Below, one piece after another: positions 1-6,126 of a stretch of DNA of 7,713 bases. A program made the position numbers and the translations under genes. Every line of letters begins with the position of its first letter. Within the stretch, counting starts at the first letter, position 1. A model generated the notes under the pieces. It saw nothing but the letters and a program-made list of their open reading frames with translations. It made no database searches and was not told where the DNA came from. Source of the stretch: an uncultured Agathobacter sp. (GTDB taxonomy: Bacteria; Bacillota; Clostridia; Lachnospirales; Lachnospiraceae); contig CAKRKX010000100.1 in assembly GCA_934358675.1 (NCBI GenBank), forward strand, positions 1 to 7,713, given 5' to 3'.

Positions 1-1255
1 GGACCTCACCGTGTGCAATGTAAGCACGAAGCTTTGCATCTGCGGTACTCTGCAGACGGAAGAATGTGATATATCCAGGAGCGATATCTCCCTCTAAGGT
101 TCCGTTTGTCACTTCAACCGGAAGACTTCTTGCCATAATCTTCTGATTTCTCATCTCACAGAAAGAAAGCTTGCAGGATGCGGTATTTCCGCAATGGAAT
201 CCCATGAAAGTATCTTTCAGTGTATATGGGAACTTATCCTTAATCTCTTCATTGTACATATCTGCCGGTACAGAGTTGTTGATATCCAGTAAGGTTACGA
301 CATCCTCACTGACAACGGTTCCGATGAACTCACTTAAGCATCCGTAGATATCAACCTCGCAGGATACCGGGATTCCCTGTGCGGTCAGACGGCTGTTGAC
401 ATAGCAAGGAACAAATCCGAACTGCGTCTGGAATGCAGGCCAACATTTTCCGGCGATTGCCACATACTTACGGTATCCCTTGTGTGCTTCTACCCAGTCC
501 TTTAAAGTAAGCTCGTACTGAGCAAGCTTTGCAAGAACTTCCGGCTTCTTATTTCCTTCACCAAGCTCGGCTTCCATCTCTGCAACTACAGCAGGGATTC
601 TCTCGTCTCCCTCATGCTTGTTGAATGCCTCAAACAAATCCAACTCTGAGTTTTCTTCAATCTCAACACCAAGGTTGTAAAGCTGCTTGATCGGTGCGTT
701 GCAGGCAAGGAAATTAAGCGGTCTCGGTCCGAAGCTGATGATCTTGAGATCATTTAAAGCTACGACAGCGCGTGCGATCGGCTCAAACTCATGGATCATG
801 TCCGCACACTCTTCTGCTGTTCCGACCGGATACTCAGGAATGTACGCATGGATGTTACGAAGTTTTAAGTTGTAGCTTGCATTGAGCATTCCGCAGTATG
901 CATCGCCTCTTCCGTCAAGAAGGCTGTCTCCGGACTCCTCTGCTGCTGCAACAAACATCTTCGGTCCGTCGAAATGCTTTGCAAGAAGTGTCTCTGCAAT
1001 CTCCGGTCCGAAGTTTCCGAGATATACGACCAAGGCGTTACATCCGGCTGCCTTCACATCCTCCAATGCCTGCACCATATGGATCTCGCTCTCCACGATA
1101 CAGATCGGGCACTCATAAATATGTTCCTCACCGTATTTTGCAGTATAAGCATCGATCAGTGCTTTTCTTCTGTTTACCGAAAGACTCTCCGGGAAACAGT
1201 CGCGGCTGACAGCCACAACTCCGATCTTGATATTTGGCATATTTTTGTTATTCAT
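1..1255 (-). CDS. L-fucose/L-arabinose isomerase family protein (partial, 3' end off left edge)
   Basis: Probable cytosolic sugar isomerase that interconverts an aldose and a ketose using a divalent metal. The open frame runs from an ATG at 1255 off the left edge, giving 418 visible residues; my recollection is that relatives are somewhat under 500 residues, so a modest C-terminal piece is missing. The ATG is preceded by AAAGGAGG at the right distance. The N-terminal half has the alternating strand/helix pattern of the fold (KIGVVAVSRDCFPES near residue 9, ALVVYLGNFGPE near 73). Candidate metal ligands are E300 in SCEVDIYG, D324 in LLDINN and H354 in GFHCGN; this assignment is by analogy with FucI/AraA and is not proven. 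It starts 27 bp after the stop of the DUF4867-like gene, with no terminator visible between them, so the two are probably co-transcribed. The family call is fairly sure. The actual sugar is not: fucose, arabinose or another sugar are all possible, because this shorter branch is poorly characterised. Confidence 0.85.
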   Translation of the reverse strand, partial: MNNKNMPNIKIGVVAVSRDCFPESLSVNRRKALIDAYTAKYGEEHIYECPICIVESEIHMVQALEDVKAAGCNALVVYLGNFGPEIAETLLAKHFDGPKMFVAAAEESGDSLLDGRGDAYCGMLNASYNLKLRNIHAYIPEYPVGTAEECADMIHEFEPIARAVVALNDLKIISFGPRPLNFLACNAPIKQLYNLGVEIEENSELDLFEAFNKHEGDERIPAVVAEMEAELGEGNKKPEVLAKLAQYELTLKDWVEAHKGYRKYVAIAGKCWPAFQTQFGFVPCYVNSRLTAQGIPVSCEVDIYGCLSEFIGTVVSEDVVTLLDINNSVPADMYNEEIKDKFPYTLKDTFMGFHCGNTASCKLSFCEMRNQKIMARSLPVEVTNGTLEGDIAPGYITFFRLQSTADAKLRAYIAHGEV

Positions 1256-1282
1256 GTTTTTATCCTCCTTTGAATATAAGCG

Positions 1283-1900
1283 TTATAAAATGGTTATATT
1301 TTCTCCTCTTAATCCGTTAAATGCGCCCTCGATCGCAGCATCCTCATGCGCGATCAGCCACTTGTTTTTTGCCGTCATGATTTTGTCCTCGCCATTTGTC
1401 GCAAGTTCAAAATCAATCGGTGTGTTCGTGCCCTTCGGCAGAATCACAATGCACTTAAATCCTCCATCCGCTGCGTTGCACGGTGCATAATGAAGTGTCG
1501 TCTCATACATTTCAACAACCGTTCCCGCCGGAACCTTAAAAGCGTCGATTTTTGCTGTATCATAAGTAAATTCATCCGTTACATCCGGCAGCCATCCCAA
1601 TAAAAGGATCATATCCGTTACCGCAATGTTGATTTCGGAATTTCTGTGATATTCCACCGCATTTAACTTGTGATTGTTTCCGTTGCAGTAACCGATCTGG
1701 ATTGGCAGCCCTCCGAATACACGATTCTGAAATTCGTGTGCCTCCGGGATTGCCTCAAGTTCCTCAACGGACGGCACATAAATAACATCCTCCGGAAGCG
1801 GTGTGTGCTCCATTCCCTTTATCAGCTTTGCGCATTCCATATTGTTCCAGACCTTACCGTATTTACGGAATTTTTCATCATTAACAGAAAAAATCTCCAT
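1283..1900 (-). CDS. DUF4867-like protein, cupin-like, partner of the sugar isomerase
   Basis: A 205-residue soluble protein with no signal peptide or membrane segment. From memory it resembles the DUF4867 family of Firmicutes, whose function is not established. The start at 1900 is chosen because GGAGGTAATC lies directly upstream; the frame is open further up to a GTG at 1984, but that has no good ribosome site. The central and C-terminal parts look like a small beta-barrel. Candidate metal or substrate ligands are H77, E83 and H85 in the NNHKLNAVEYH stretch, and H137 in ETTLHYAP following a KVPAGT turn. This cupin reading is inference. It lies between an AraC-type regulator (94 bp upstream) and the isomerase-like gene (27 bp downstream), all on one strand. 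A role as sugar mutarotase, lyase or isomerase accessory is therefore plausible but unproven. It could instead be a cupin-type sugar isomerase in its own right. Confidence 0.75.
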   Translation of the reverse strand: MEIFSVNDEKFRKYGKVWNNMECAKLIKGMEHTPLPEDVIYVPSVEELEAIPEAHEFQNRVFGGLPIQIGYCNGNNHKLNAVEYHRNSEINIAVTDMILLLGWLPDVTDEFTYDTAKIDAFKVPAGTVVEMYETTLHYAPCNAADGGFKCIVILPKGTNTPIDFELATNGEDKIMTAKNKWLIAHEDAAIEGAFNGLRGENITIL

Positions 1901-1912
1901 GATTACCTCCCA

Positions 1913-1934
1913 ATACTCATTTTTCTTGAGTATA
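1913..1934 (-). promoter_or_regulatory. Putative -10 and inverted repeat upstream of the DUF4867-like/isomerase unit
   Basis: The minus strand reads TATACT at 1934-1929, a good -10 hexamer, about 30 nt before the start codon at 1900. No good -35 hexamer sits 16-18 nt upstream, as expected for an activator-dependent promoter. A perfect 7-bp inverted repeat (ATACTCA, 7-nt spacer, TGAGTAT; 1913-1919 and 1927-1933) overlaps the -10 and the probable transcript start. It could be an operator or a short leader hairpin. A second small inverted repeat (CACG-TCTC-CGTG) lies further upstream, in the -35 region. Seen by eye only. Confidence 0.35.
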
Positions 1935-1993
1935 ACAGTTCGGTAACCACGGAGACGTGCCTTTCTTTGTCTTTCCAATGTCACTTTTTTGTC

Positions 1994-2839
1994 CTATGTA
2001 TTCTTTTTCCCTACAAGCATCTTTCGATATTCGCTGGTCAGCATTCCATATCTCTTGCGAAACAGATTGGTAAATGCCTTACTGTTTGCGAAACCATGCT
2101 CCAACGCAATATCCACGATCTGCTTGTCCGTATTCTCCAAATCCCTGATCGCATGCTCCAGCCGGATGCTCTGCAGATAATCCTTATAGTTGATACCCGC
2201 GTAACGGGCAAACATTTTCGACAGATAGGACGGCGAATACCCGAAGATTCCCGCCAGCTTTTCGAGCGAAATATCTTCCGTATAATGATCCTTGAGATAA
2301 GAAGTGATCATTCCGAGACGATTGAGCTGCATATTGCTTTTGATCAGTTCGTCCTTCACTTCTAGTTTCCGGTATTTCTTTACCAGAATATGTAACAGCT
2401 GATAGAACATGCTCAAGATTTCAAAATCATATCCATCTGCCTGTGTCCGGTACACTTCGTACATACAAAAAATGAGAGTTGCCACCTGCTCGTCGTATGC
2501 CCGCTCGCTGTGTGAAAACCAGATAAACTGCTCCCCCGTGAAATACGACGCAAACTGGTTCAGCGGAATCTGCAGTACGATCGTATGATTCGGCTTGTTT
2601 GCATGAATCGCATGCACCTCGTTGCTGTTGACGATAATAAATTCTCCCTCTCCCAGATGGTAATGCGTCGCATCCAGAATAAAATCCAGTTCGCCCTCCT
2701 GCACCGCGAATATTTCAATGGAACGGTGCCAATGCTTCTCTCTGATATATTTTCCGTTGTATCCTTCAAACAGAAACAGTTTGAACGGAAAGCCTTTGTC
2801 CGGCACAATGACCTCATGCTGGTACTGCTGCTCTGTCAT
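1994..2839 (-). CDS. AraC-family transcriptional regulator
   Basis: DNA-binding regulator of 281 residues, the usual size for two-domain AraC/XylS proteins. Residues about 15-95 form an N-terminal cupin-type sensor (KHWHRSIEIFAVQEGEL near 35-51, then a second strand set ending NSNEVHAIHA). The C-terminal domain carries both helix-turn-helix motifs: ISLEKLAGIFGYSPSYLSK around 190-208, and IVDIALEHGFANSKAFTNLF around 241-260, followed by RKRYGMLTSEYRK, the family's typical FKKxxGxxPxxYR ending. Start 2839 is preferred because AAAGGTGG sits 6 nt upstream. The frame stays open to a GTG at 2920, but that has no ribosome site and would place the coding sequence across a terminator-like hairpin. It reads in the same direction as the DUF4867-like and isomerase genes just downstream, so it probably controls them in response to a sugar. 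The effector is unknown. Confidence 0.92.
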   Translation of the reverse strand: MTEQQYQHEVIVPDKGFPFKLFLFEGYNGKYIREKHWHRSIEIFAVQEGELDFILDATHYHLGEGEFIIVNSNEVHAIHANKPNHTIVLQIPLNQFASYFTGEQFIWFSHSERAYDEQVATLIFCMYEVYRTQADGYDFEILSMFYQLLHILVKKYRKLEVKDELIKSNMQLNRLGMITSYLKDHYTEDISLEKLAGIFGYSPSYLSKMFARYAGINYKDYLQSIRLEHAIRDLENTDKQIVDIALEHGFANSKAFTNLFRKRYGMLTSEYRKMLVGKKNT

Positions 2840-2859
2840 ATCATCCCACCTTTGTTTTG

Positions 2860-2893
2860 AAAAAAGCATTGACGATCTCTCATCAATGCTTTT
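2860..2893 (-). terminator. Rho-independent terminator-like hairpin between ychF and the araC-type gene
   Basis: On the minus strand an 11-bp perfect stem (AAAAGCATTGA / TCAATGCTTTT, loop of 10) is followed by a run of six T. It lies 58 bp after the ychF stop and just upstream of the regulator's ribosome site. It probably ends the ychF transcript. The stem is AT-rich, so termination may be partial, and an attenuator in the regulator's leader is an alternative. Confidence 0.6.
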
Positions 2894-2950
2894 ATTCTCA
2901 TAGTTTCCATCATTCCTCACATTTGAATGACTTTGAATGCTTGTCCTATA

Positions 2951-4051
2951 TTATACATTGAAACGGAAAAGAATAACATCTCCGTCTTTCACGACATAAT
3001 CTTTTCCTTCCATTCCAACGATGCCTTTTTCTCTCGCTGCGGAAAGGCTTCCGTTATCGAGAAGATCCTGATAGTTGACCACCTCAGCCTTGATGAATCC
3101 ACGCTCGAAATCTGTATGAATCTTGCCGGCTGCCTGCGGTGCCTTCGTGCCTTCCTTGATCGTCCATGCGCGGCACTCATCTTCTCCGGCGGTCAGGAAA
3201 CTGATCAGACCAAGTAACTTATAGCTTGCAGCCACAAGCTTGTCAAGTCCGCTGGATGCTACACCGAGATCATCCAGATATTCCTTCTTCTCTTCGTCAG
3301 ACAGTTCCGACAGTTCCTGCTCAATCTGTGCGCAGATCACGAATACTTCCGCGCCCTCTCCCTTTGCCATCTCGCGTACCTTGGCGACATGCGGGTTGCC
3401 TGCACCATCGTCTGCCAGATCCTCTTCCGCTACATTTGCAGCGTAGATGGTAGGCTTAGCGGTCAGAAGATTATATCCCTTGAACCAGATCCGCGCATCA
3501 TCATCGTCCGGAACCTCAAACGTTCTTGCCATCTTGCCATCCTCAAGGTGTGCCTTGATTGCCTCTACCAGCTCAAGCTCCTTCGCCAGTGTTTTGTCCA
3601 TTCTTGCCTGCTTCGCAATCTTTGCGATTCTTCGGTCAAGGATCTCCACATCGGAGAAAATCAGTTCAAGATTGATCGTCTCAATGTCACGTGCCGGATC
3701 AACCGATCCGTCCACATGGATGATATTGGTGTCCTCGAAGCAGCGTACCACATGCACGATCGCATCGACCTCACGGATGTTTGCAAGGAACTGGTTTCCG
3801 AGTCCCTCACCCTTGCTGGCGCCTTTGACAAGACCTGCAATATCAACGAATTCGATCGTTGCAGGTGTCACCTTCTTTGTATGATAAAGTTCACCGAGCT
3901 TTACGATTCTCTCATCCGGAACCGATACGATTCCCACGTTCGGGTCGATCGTTGCGAATGGATAGTTGGCAGACAACGCACCTGCCTTGGTTAGTGAATT
4001 AAATAATGTACTTTTTCCCACGTTCGGGAGTCCGACGATGCCGAGTTTCAT
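2951..4051 (-). CDS. ychF: Redox-regulated ATPase YchF (Obg-family GTPase fold)
   Basis: Universally conserved Obg-related P-loop NTPase that prefers ATP, associates with ribosomes and is linked to stress and redox responses (family knowledge). At 366 residues it is full length. Visible motifs are the P-loop GLPNVGKS (residues 7-14), the G2 region PFATIDPN (31-38), the G3 [14 protein letters not shown] (70-83), the NVAE motif (206-209) that replaces the usual NKxD of GTPases and fits ATP specificity, and a C-terminal TGS domain (about 281-364) ending [11 protein letters not shown]. The ATG at 4051 is preceded by AGGAGG at 4062-4068 with slightly long spacing. It stands alone as a housekeeping gene: remnants of a mobile element lie immediately upstream and a terminator-like hairpin lies downstream. 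No convincing -35/-10 pair was found. A TATAAA sits near 4086-4091 but lacks a good -35. Confidence 0.97.
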   Translation of the reverse strand: MKLGIVGLPNVGKSTLFNSLTKAGALSANYPFATIDPNVGIVSVPDERIVKLGELYHTKKVTPATIEFVDIAGLVKGASKGEGLGNQFLANIREVDAIVHVVRCFEDTNIIHVDGSVDPARDIETINLELIFSDVEILDRRIAKIAKQARMDKTLAKELELVEAIKAHLEDGKMARTFEVPDDDDARIWFKGYNLLTAKPTIYAANVAEEDLADDGAGNPHVAKVREMAKGEGAEVFVICAQIEQELSELSDEEKKEYLDDLGVASSGLDKLVAASYKLLGLISFLTAGEDECRAWTIKEGTKAPQAAGKIHTDFERGFIKAEVVNYQDLLDNGSLSAAREKGIVGMEGKDYVVKDGDVILFRFNV

Positions 4052-4115
4052 TTTTATATATTCCTCCTAATAAATCCTTTATTTTATAGGGTTTTGTGCT
4101 TTATTAAATCGTATC

Positions 4116-4135
4116 GAGTGCCATAATGAGTGCCA
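4116..4135. repeat. Paired 8-bp direct repeats, possible integrase arm sites
   Basis: GAGTGCCA occurs twice with a 12-bp period (4116-4123 and 4128-4135), separated by TAAT. The pair lies between the integrase remnant and ychF, where the end of the lost element should be. Tn916-type integrases bind short direct repeats near element ends through their N-terminal domain, so an arm-type binding site is a reasonable guess. It is not demonstrated. Confidence 0.35.
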
Positions 4136-4170
4136 CCAAGTATATCAATATATGTACTTTTATACGACAT

Positions 4171-4323
4171 TCAAGGCACAAGCCACTGTCTTACTTCCTG
4201 CAATTTCTTAGAGCGTTTTGATTTTCTTTTACCGAACCTATCTACAAACCTTGCGCAATATGTACCATTCGCCTGCTGATAGATTCCCTCACCAAGCTCC
4301 TTTCCTCTTAAGTCCTTACCCAT
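4171..4323 (-). pseudogene. int: Tyrosine recombinase (Tn916-type integrase), N-terminal remnant
   Basis: Fifty codons starting MGKDLRGKELGEGI, with YCARFVDRFGKRKSK and KKLQEVRQWL following. This is the arm-DNA-binding N-terminal domain seen in Tn916-like integrases of Clostridia. An AAGGAG ribosome site precedes the ATG at 4323, so the start is genuine. The frame ends with VP and a TGA at 4171. Intact relatives are about 400 residues, so the core-binding and catalytic domains (R-H-R-Y) are missing, and nothing resembling them lies before ychF. The break is probably a deletion that joined codon 48 or so to element-end DNA. It follows an excisionase tail in the classic xis-int order. It cannot be an active recombinase, although a 50-residue DNA-binding peptide could still be made. 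Confidence 0.8.
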
Positions 4324-4340
4324 AATTCCAGCTCCTTCCA

Positions 4341-4392
4341 AAATAAAAGAAGCTCCAATATAGCAACTTATAGATTACCACAATGGAGCTTC
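4341..4392 (-). terminator. Hairpin with T-rich tail between the xis tail and the int remnant
   Basis: A 9-bp perfect stem (GAAGCTCCA 4349-4357 with TGGAGCTTC 4384-4392) encloses a 26-nt loop. On the minus strand it is followed by TTTTATTTT. It would end or attenuate transcription from xis into int. A similar left arm (TGGAGCTTT, near 6100) remains beside the second xis tail, suggesting that it belongs to the element's conserved xis-int spacer. Confidence 0.55.
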
Positions 4393-4418
4393 AAATTCAA
4401 CGAGAATCAGCTATTTTT

Positions 4419-4505
4419 TCACAATTCGATACTATCTGCTAGGAACTTTTCGAACTCTTTTCGTTTCACCAATTTCTTTTTACCGACATACAACACAAAT
4501 GGACA
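4419..4505 (-). pseudogene. xis: Excisionase (Tn916 Xis-like), C-terminal tail remnant, copy 1
   Basis: The last 28 codons begin CPFVLYVGKKKLVKRKEFE and end FLADSIEL. This is the wing and C-terminal helix of the small excisionases that sit just before int in Tn916-like elements; those proteins are about 65-70 residues. The N-terminal helix-turn-helix half is gone. Upstream of about 4505 the minus frame stays open to 4679, but the residues there look unrelated and the opposite strand reads more like protein. The break therefore falls near 4505-4515. It lies about 95 bp before the int remnant, separated by the hairpin. It shares its tail with a second remnant at 6127-6231, but the two differ enough in DNA to be two elements rather than a recent duplication. 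It is non-functional. Confidence 0.75.
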
Positions 4506-4512
4506 TCTAGGC

Positions 4513-4958
4513 ATGCATCCTAAAAACAGTTCTGAGATATTTAATTCTGTCACCCTCGCAGCGTGGAAGAAACTTCGAATAGAATCCACCATTAATGGAA
4601 TTAATGATGAATTGAAAGAAAAATCATTCTCAATTTTTGATGAATATATTTCCATCACCCCTTTAGAGACAGTCAACAAGAAAACCTATATGAAATACCT
4701 TAAACAAAAACTTCCTATGGAAAAAATAACATTACACGCCGATAAGACTGATTCAAAAATTTATATAAAAAAAGTGTTTCATTAATAACTTACCAAAACT
4801 TTTTTACTAATAACGAATTTAATTACTCATCCTTTATCAACTATCTTGTCAACCACACATTTGACCCCTTGTTACATAGAATGATGCTAGAAATCCAAAA
4901 GGACAAGCTTGCAAAAAAATTTGCGGATTTATTTATAAGATATCTTGATGCGGACTAA
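4513..4958 (+). pseudogene. Frameshifted AT-rich gene fragment, family not recognised
   Basis: Two plus-strand frames join into one protein-like sequence. The first runs 4513-4785 (SSEIFNSVTLAAWKKLR to SKIYIKK), and the second is open from 4752 to a stop at 4956-4958 (SVSLITYQNFFTNN to FADLFIRYLDAD). They overlap at a seven-A run, 4767-4773, where a -1 shift makes a continuous product of about 149 residues rich in Lys, Ile and Phe, with a helical tail. There is no ribosome site before 4513 and the fragment abuts the xis tail, so its true 5' end was probably lost at that junction. The family is not recognised. GC content is clearly lower than in ychF, which suggests transfer. The homopolymer may be a mutation, a sequencing error, or a slippery site. 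A terminator follows at 4997-5032. Confidence 0.55.
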
Positions 4959-4996
4959 AAAGTCCTCTGACCTCTTAAACCAAAAGATTCCCAAAC

Positions 4997-5032
4997 AAAA
5001 AACGGAGCTGAATTAAATCAGTCCGTTTTTTT
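4997..5032. terminator. Bidirectional rho-independent terminator
   Basis: AAAAAACGGA pairs with TCCGTTTTTT, and CTGA pairs with TCAG inside it around a 6-nt ATTAAA loop, with a single bulged G. A-run and T-run flank the GC core, so it works both ways. It ends the plus-strand fragment on the left and the exported Ig-like gene (stop at 5042) on the right. Confidence 0.85.
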
Positions 5033-5041
5033 GTTAATTAT

Positions 5042-5776
5042 TTATTTTGTAATTGTAACGGGAATAACAATATACTCTTGATCTTCGGCATATTTGTCAA
5101 ATGCTTCATCACTCTGACCAGCCTTCTCATATGCCACATAATCTTCATCATCATACACTGCGTATGTAGTTATCAGAACCGAAGTTTTTCCAGCCTTCTT
5201 TGCTTTTATTTTAAGAGTGACCGTTGATTTTCCACTATCATCAACATTCTTTAAGTCACCAAACCGGAAACTGTCAATGTTGTCGTTACCATCATCCGTT
5301 TCATAACAGGATAAACTATATGGCACATCCCCCCATGTCATATTATACTTTAATTTGATCGTTTTTGTTTCTCCAACTTTCATTTTAATAGAGGAAACAT
5401 TTGCTTTTAACCAATTTGTCACGCGAACATTACAGTAATACTCTTTTTTGCTCTTTGAATCTGTAGCAATAATTCTACATTCTCCTTTTCCAACTGCTAC
5501 AACTTTTCCTTTTTTCACAGTTGCTACTTTCTTATTGTCAGATTTCCAAGATACTTTTCCCTTCGCACCTCGTAGTTTCAAGGTCACATCATTGCCAACA
5601 TTCATAAGCATACCTTCTCTTACCGCACCATCGTGCGTTGTGCAAAGTGCCGGCTTTTTACTCTTGGATGCCGCCTCCGCAATATTCTGCTGTGTTGGCA
5701 TCATCGCCGGTACAACCAAAGCAACAAACAACACCACTGCAATGGCACTCATAACTTTTTTCCAATTGTTTTTCAT
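5042..5776 (-). CDS. Exported protein with bacterial Ig-like (Big2) domains
   Basis: A 244-residue protein with a clear Sec signal peptide: MKNNWKK, a hydrophobic stretch (about 8-26), and a likely cleavage near IAEAA/SKSKK (residue 35-36). No lipobox Cys, LPXTG motif or C-terminal membrane anchor is visible, so it is probably released or loosely cell-wall bound. Residues about 50-110 form a Big2-type fold (DVTLKLRGAKGKVSWKSDN, then KVATVKKGKVVAVGKG). Residues about 115-244 resemble a second beta-sandwich (VSSIKMKVGETKTIKLKY to YIVIPVTITK) with an acidic insert. Start 5776 is chosen because AAAGGAG lies 6 nt upstream; a GTG at 5800 is in frame but has no such site. It stands alone with its own promoter and terminator among mobile-element debris, so it may be cargo. 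A role in adhesion or surface structure is inference. It shares the Big2 type of domain with the protein at the right edge. Confidence 0.85.
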   Translation of the reverse strand: MKNNWKKVMSAIAVVLFVALVVPAMMPTQQNIAEAASKSKKPALCTTHDGAVREGMLMNVGNDVTLKLRGAKGKVSWKSDNKKVATVKKGKVVAVGKGECRIIATDSKSKKEYYCNVRVTNWLKANVSSIKMKVGETKTIKLKYNMTWGDVPYSLSCYETDDGNDNIDSFRFGDLKNVDDSGKSTVTLKIKAKKAGKTSVLITTYAVYDDEDYVAYEKAGQSDEAFDKYAEDQEYIVIPVTITK

Positions 5777-5866
5777 TTCATTCTCCTTTTTCTTAATCAC
5801 TTTTGATCTAATGCTTTTTTAGAAGATTTCTTCCTAATCCCCCTTTCCTCTCCACTGCTATCTTTG

Positions 5867-5895
5867 AAGTTAGCACACTGCATTGTTTTTTGCAA
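5867..5895 (-). promoter_or_regulatory. Promoter of the exported Ig-like gene
   Basis: The minus strand reads TTGCAA (5895-5890), a 17-nt spacer, then TAACTT (5872-5867) with an upstream TG that makes an extended -10. This is a good sigma-A match, placing transcription start about 80 nt before the ATG. The -35 lies in an inverted repeat (GCATTG 5880-5885 and CAATGC 5893-5898, 7-nt spacer), which could be an operator. Confidence 0.5.
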
Positions 5896-5950
5896 TGCTC
5901 ATTTACTTTCTTTTATGCATTATTATGAATAAAAAAGGAGTCACAACCAC

Positions 5951-6039
5951 ATGGCATTTCAATTAAAATCCAACCGAAAAGAAACCGACAAGCTTATGAA
6001 TACGCATTAGAGAATATGGATCCCCCATTTAATAAATAA
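5951..6039 (+). pseudogene. Tiny plus-strand ORF, probably frameshifted
   Basis: AAAAAAGGAG at 5931-5940 precedes an ATG at 5951. The frame reads MAFQLKSNRKETDKLM and stops at 6008-6010 after 19 residues. A one-base insertion near 5999-6000 would continue as YALENMDPPFNK to a stop at 6037-6039, which looks like the natural continuation (about 29 residues). The peptide is not recognised. It is either the decayed start of an element gene or a small protein. It is followed by a hairpin at 6050-6077. Confidence 0.35.
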
Positions 6040-6045
6040 GAACAT

Positions 6046-6077
6046 TAAAAAGCGGTAAAGGTTTTCCTCTACCGCTT
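6046..6077 (-). terminator. Rho-independent terminator after the chimeric xis-tail ORF
   Basis: AAGCGGTA (6050-6057) pairs with TACCGCTT (6070-6077), with an inner AGG-TTTT-CCT extension. On the minus strand the stem is followed by TTTTTAATG. It is strong on the minus strand, about 50 bp after the stop at 6127. On the plus strand the tail is poor. Confidence 0.75.
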
Positions 6078-6126
6078 AATTCAATCTATTCTGCTATATG
6101 GAGCTTTAACTATTGTGTTTCATTTT

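Noticed and set aside
1283..1984. Longer DUF4867-like frame starting with GTG at 1984
   Set aside because: The extra 28 residues are basic and unconvincing, no ribosome site precedes 1984, and GGAGGTAATC directly precedes the ATG at 1900.
1670..2365. 231-codon plus-strand ORF
   Set aside because: Antisense to the AraC and DUF4867-like genes, Cys/Leu/Phe-rich, and matches no family I recognise.
3389..3994. 201-codon plus-strand ORF (and 3447-3884)
   Set aside because: Antisense shadow of ychF, whose motifs are unambiguous on the other strand.
4506..4679. N-terminal extension of the minus-strand frame holding the first Xis tail
   Set aside because: Residues do not resemble an excisionase N-terminus, and the opposite strand reads more protein-like.
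4952..4965. GGACT-AAAA-AGTCC hairpin over the stop of the plus-strand fragment
   Set aside because: Only five base pairs with no T-tract; the strong terminator at 4997-5032 explains the end better.
5777..5800. GTG start at 5800 for the exported Ig-like protein
   Set aside because: It would put the ribosome site inside the coding region and add eight charged residues before the signal peptide; ATG 5776 is better spaced.
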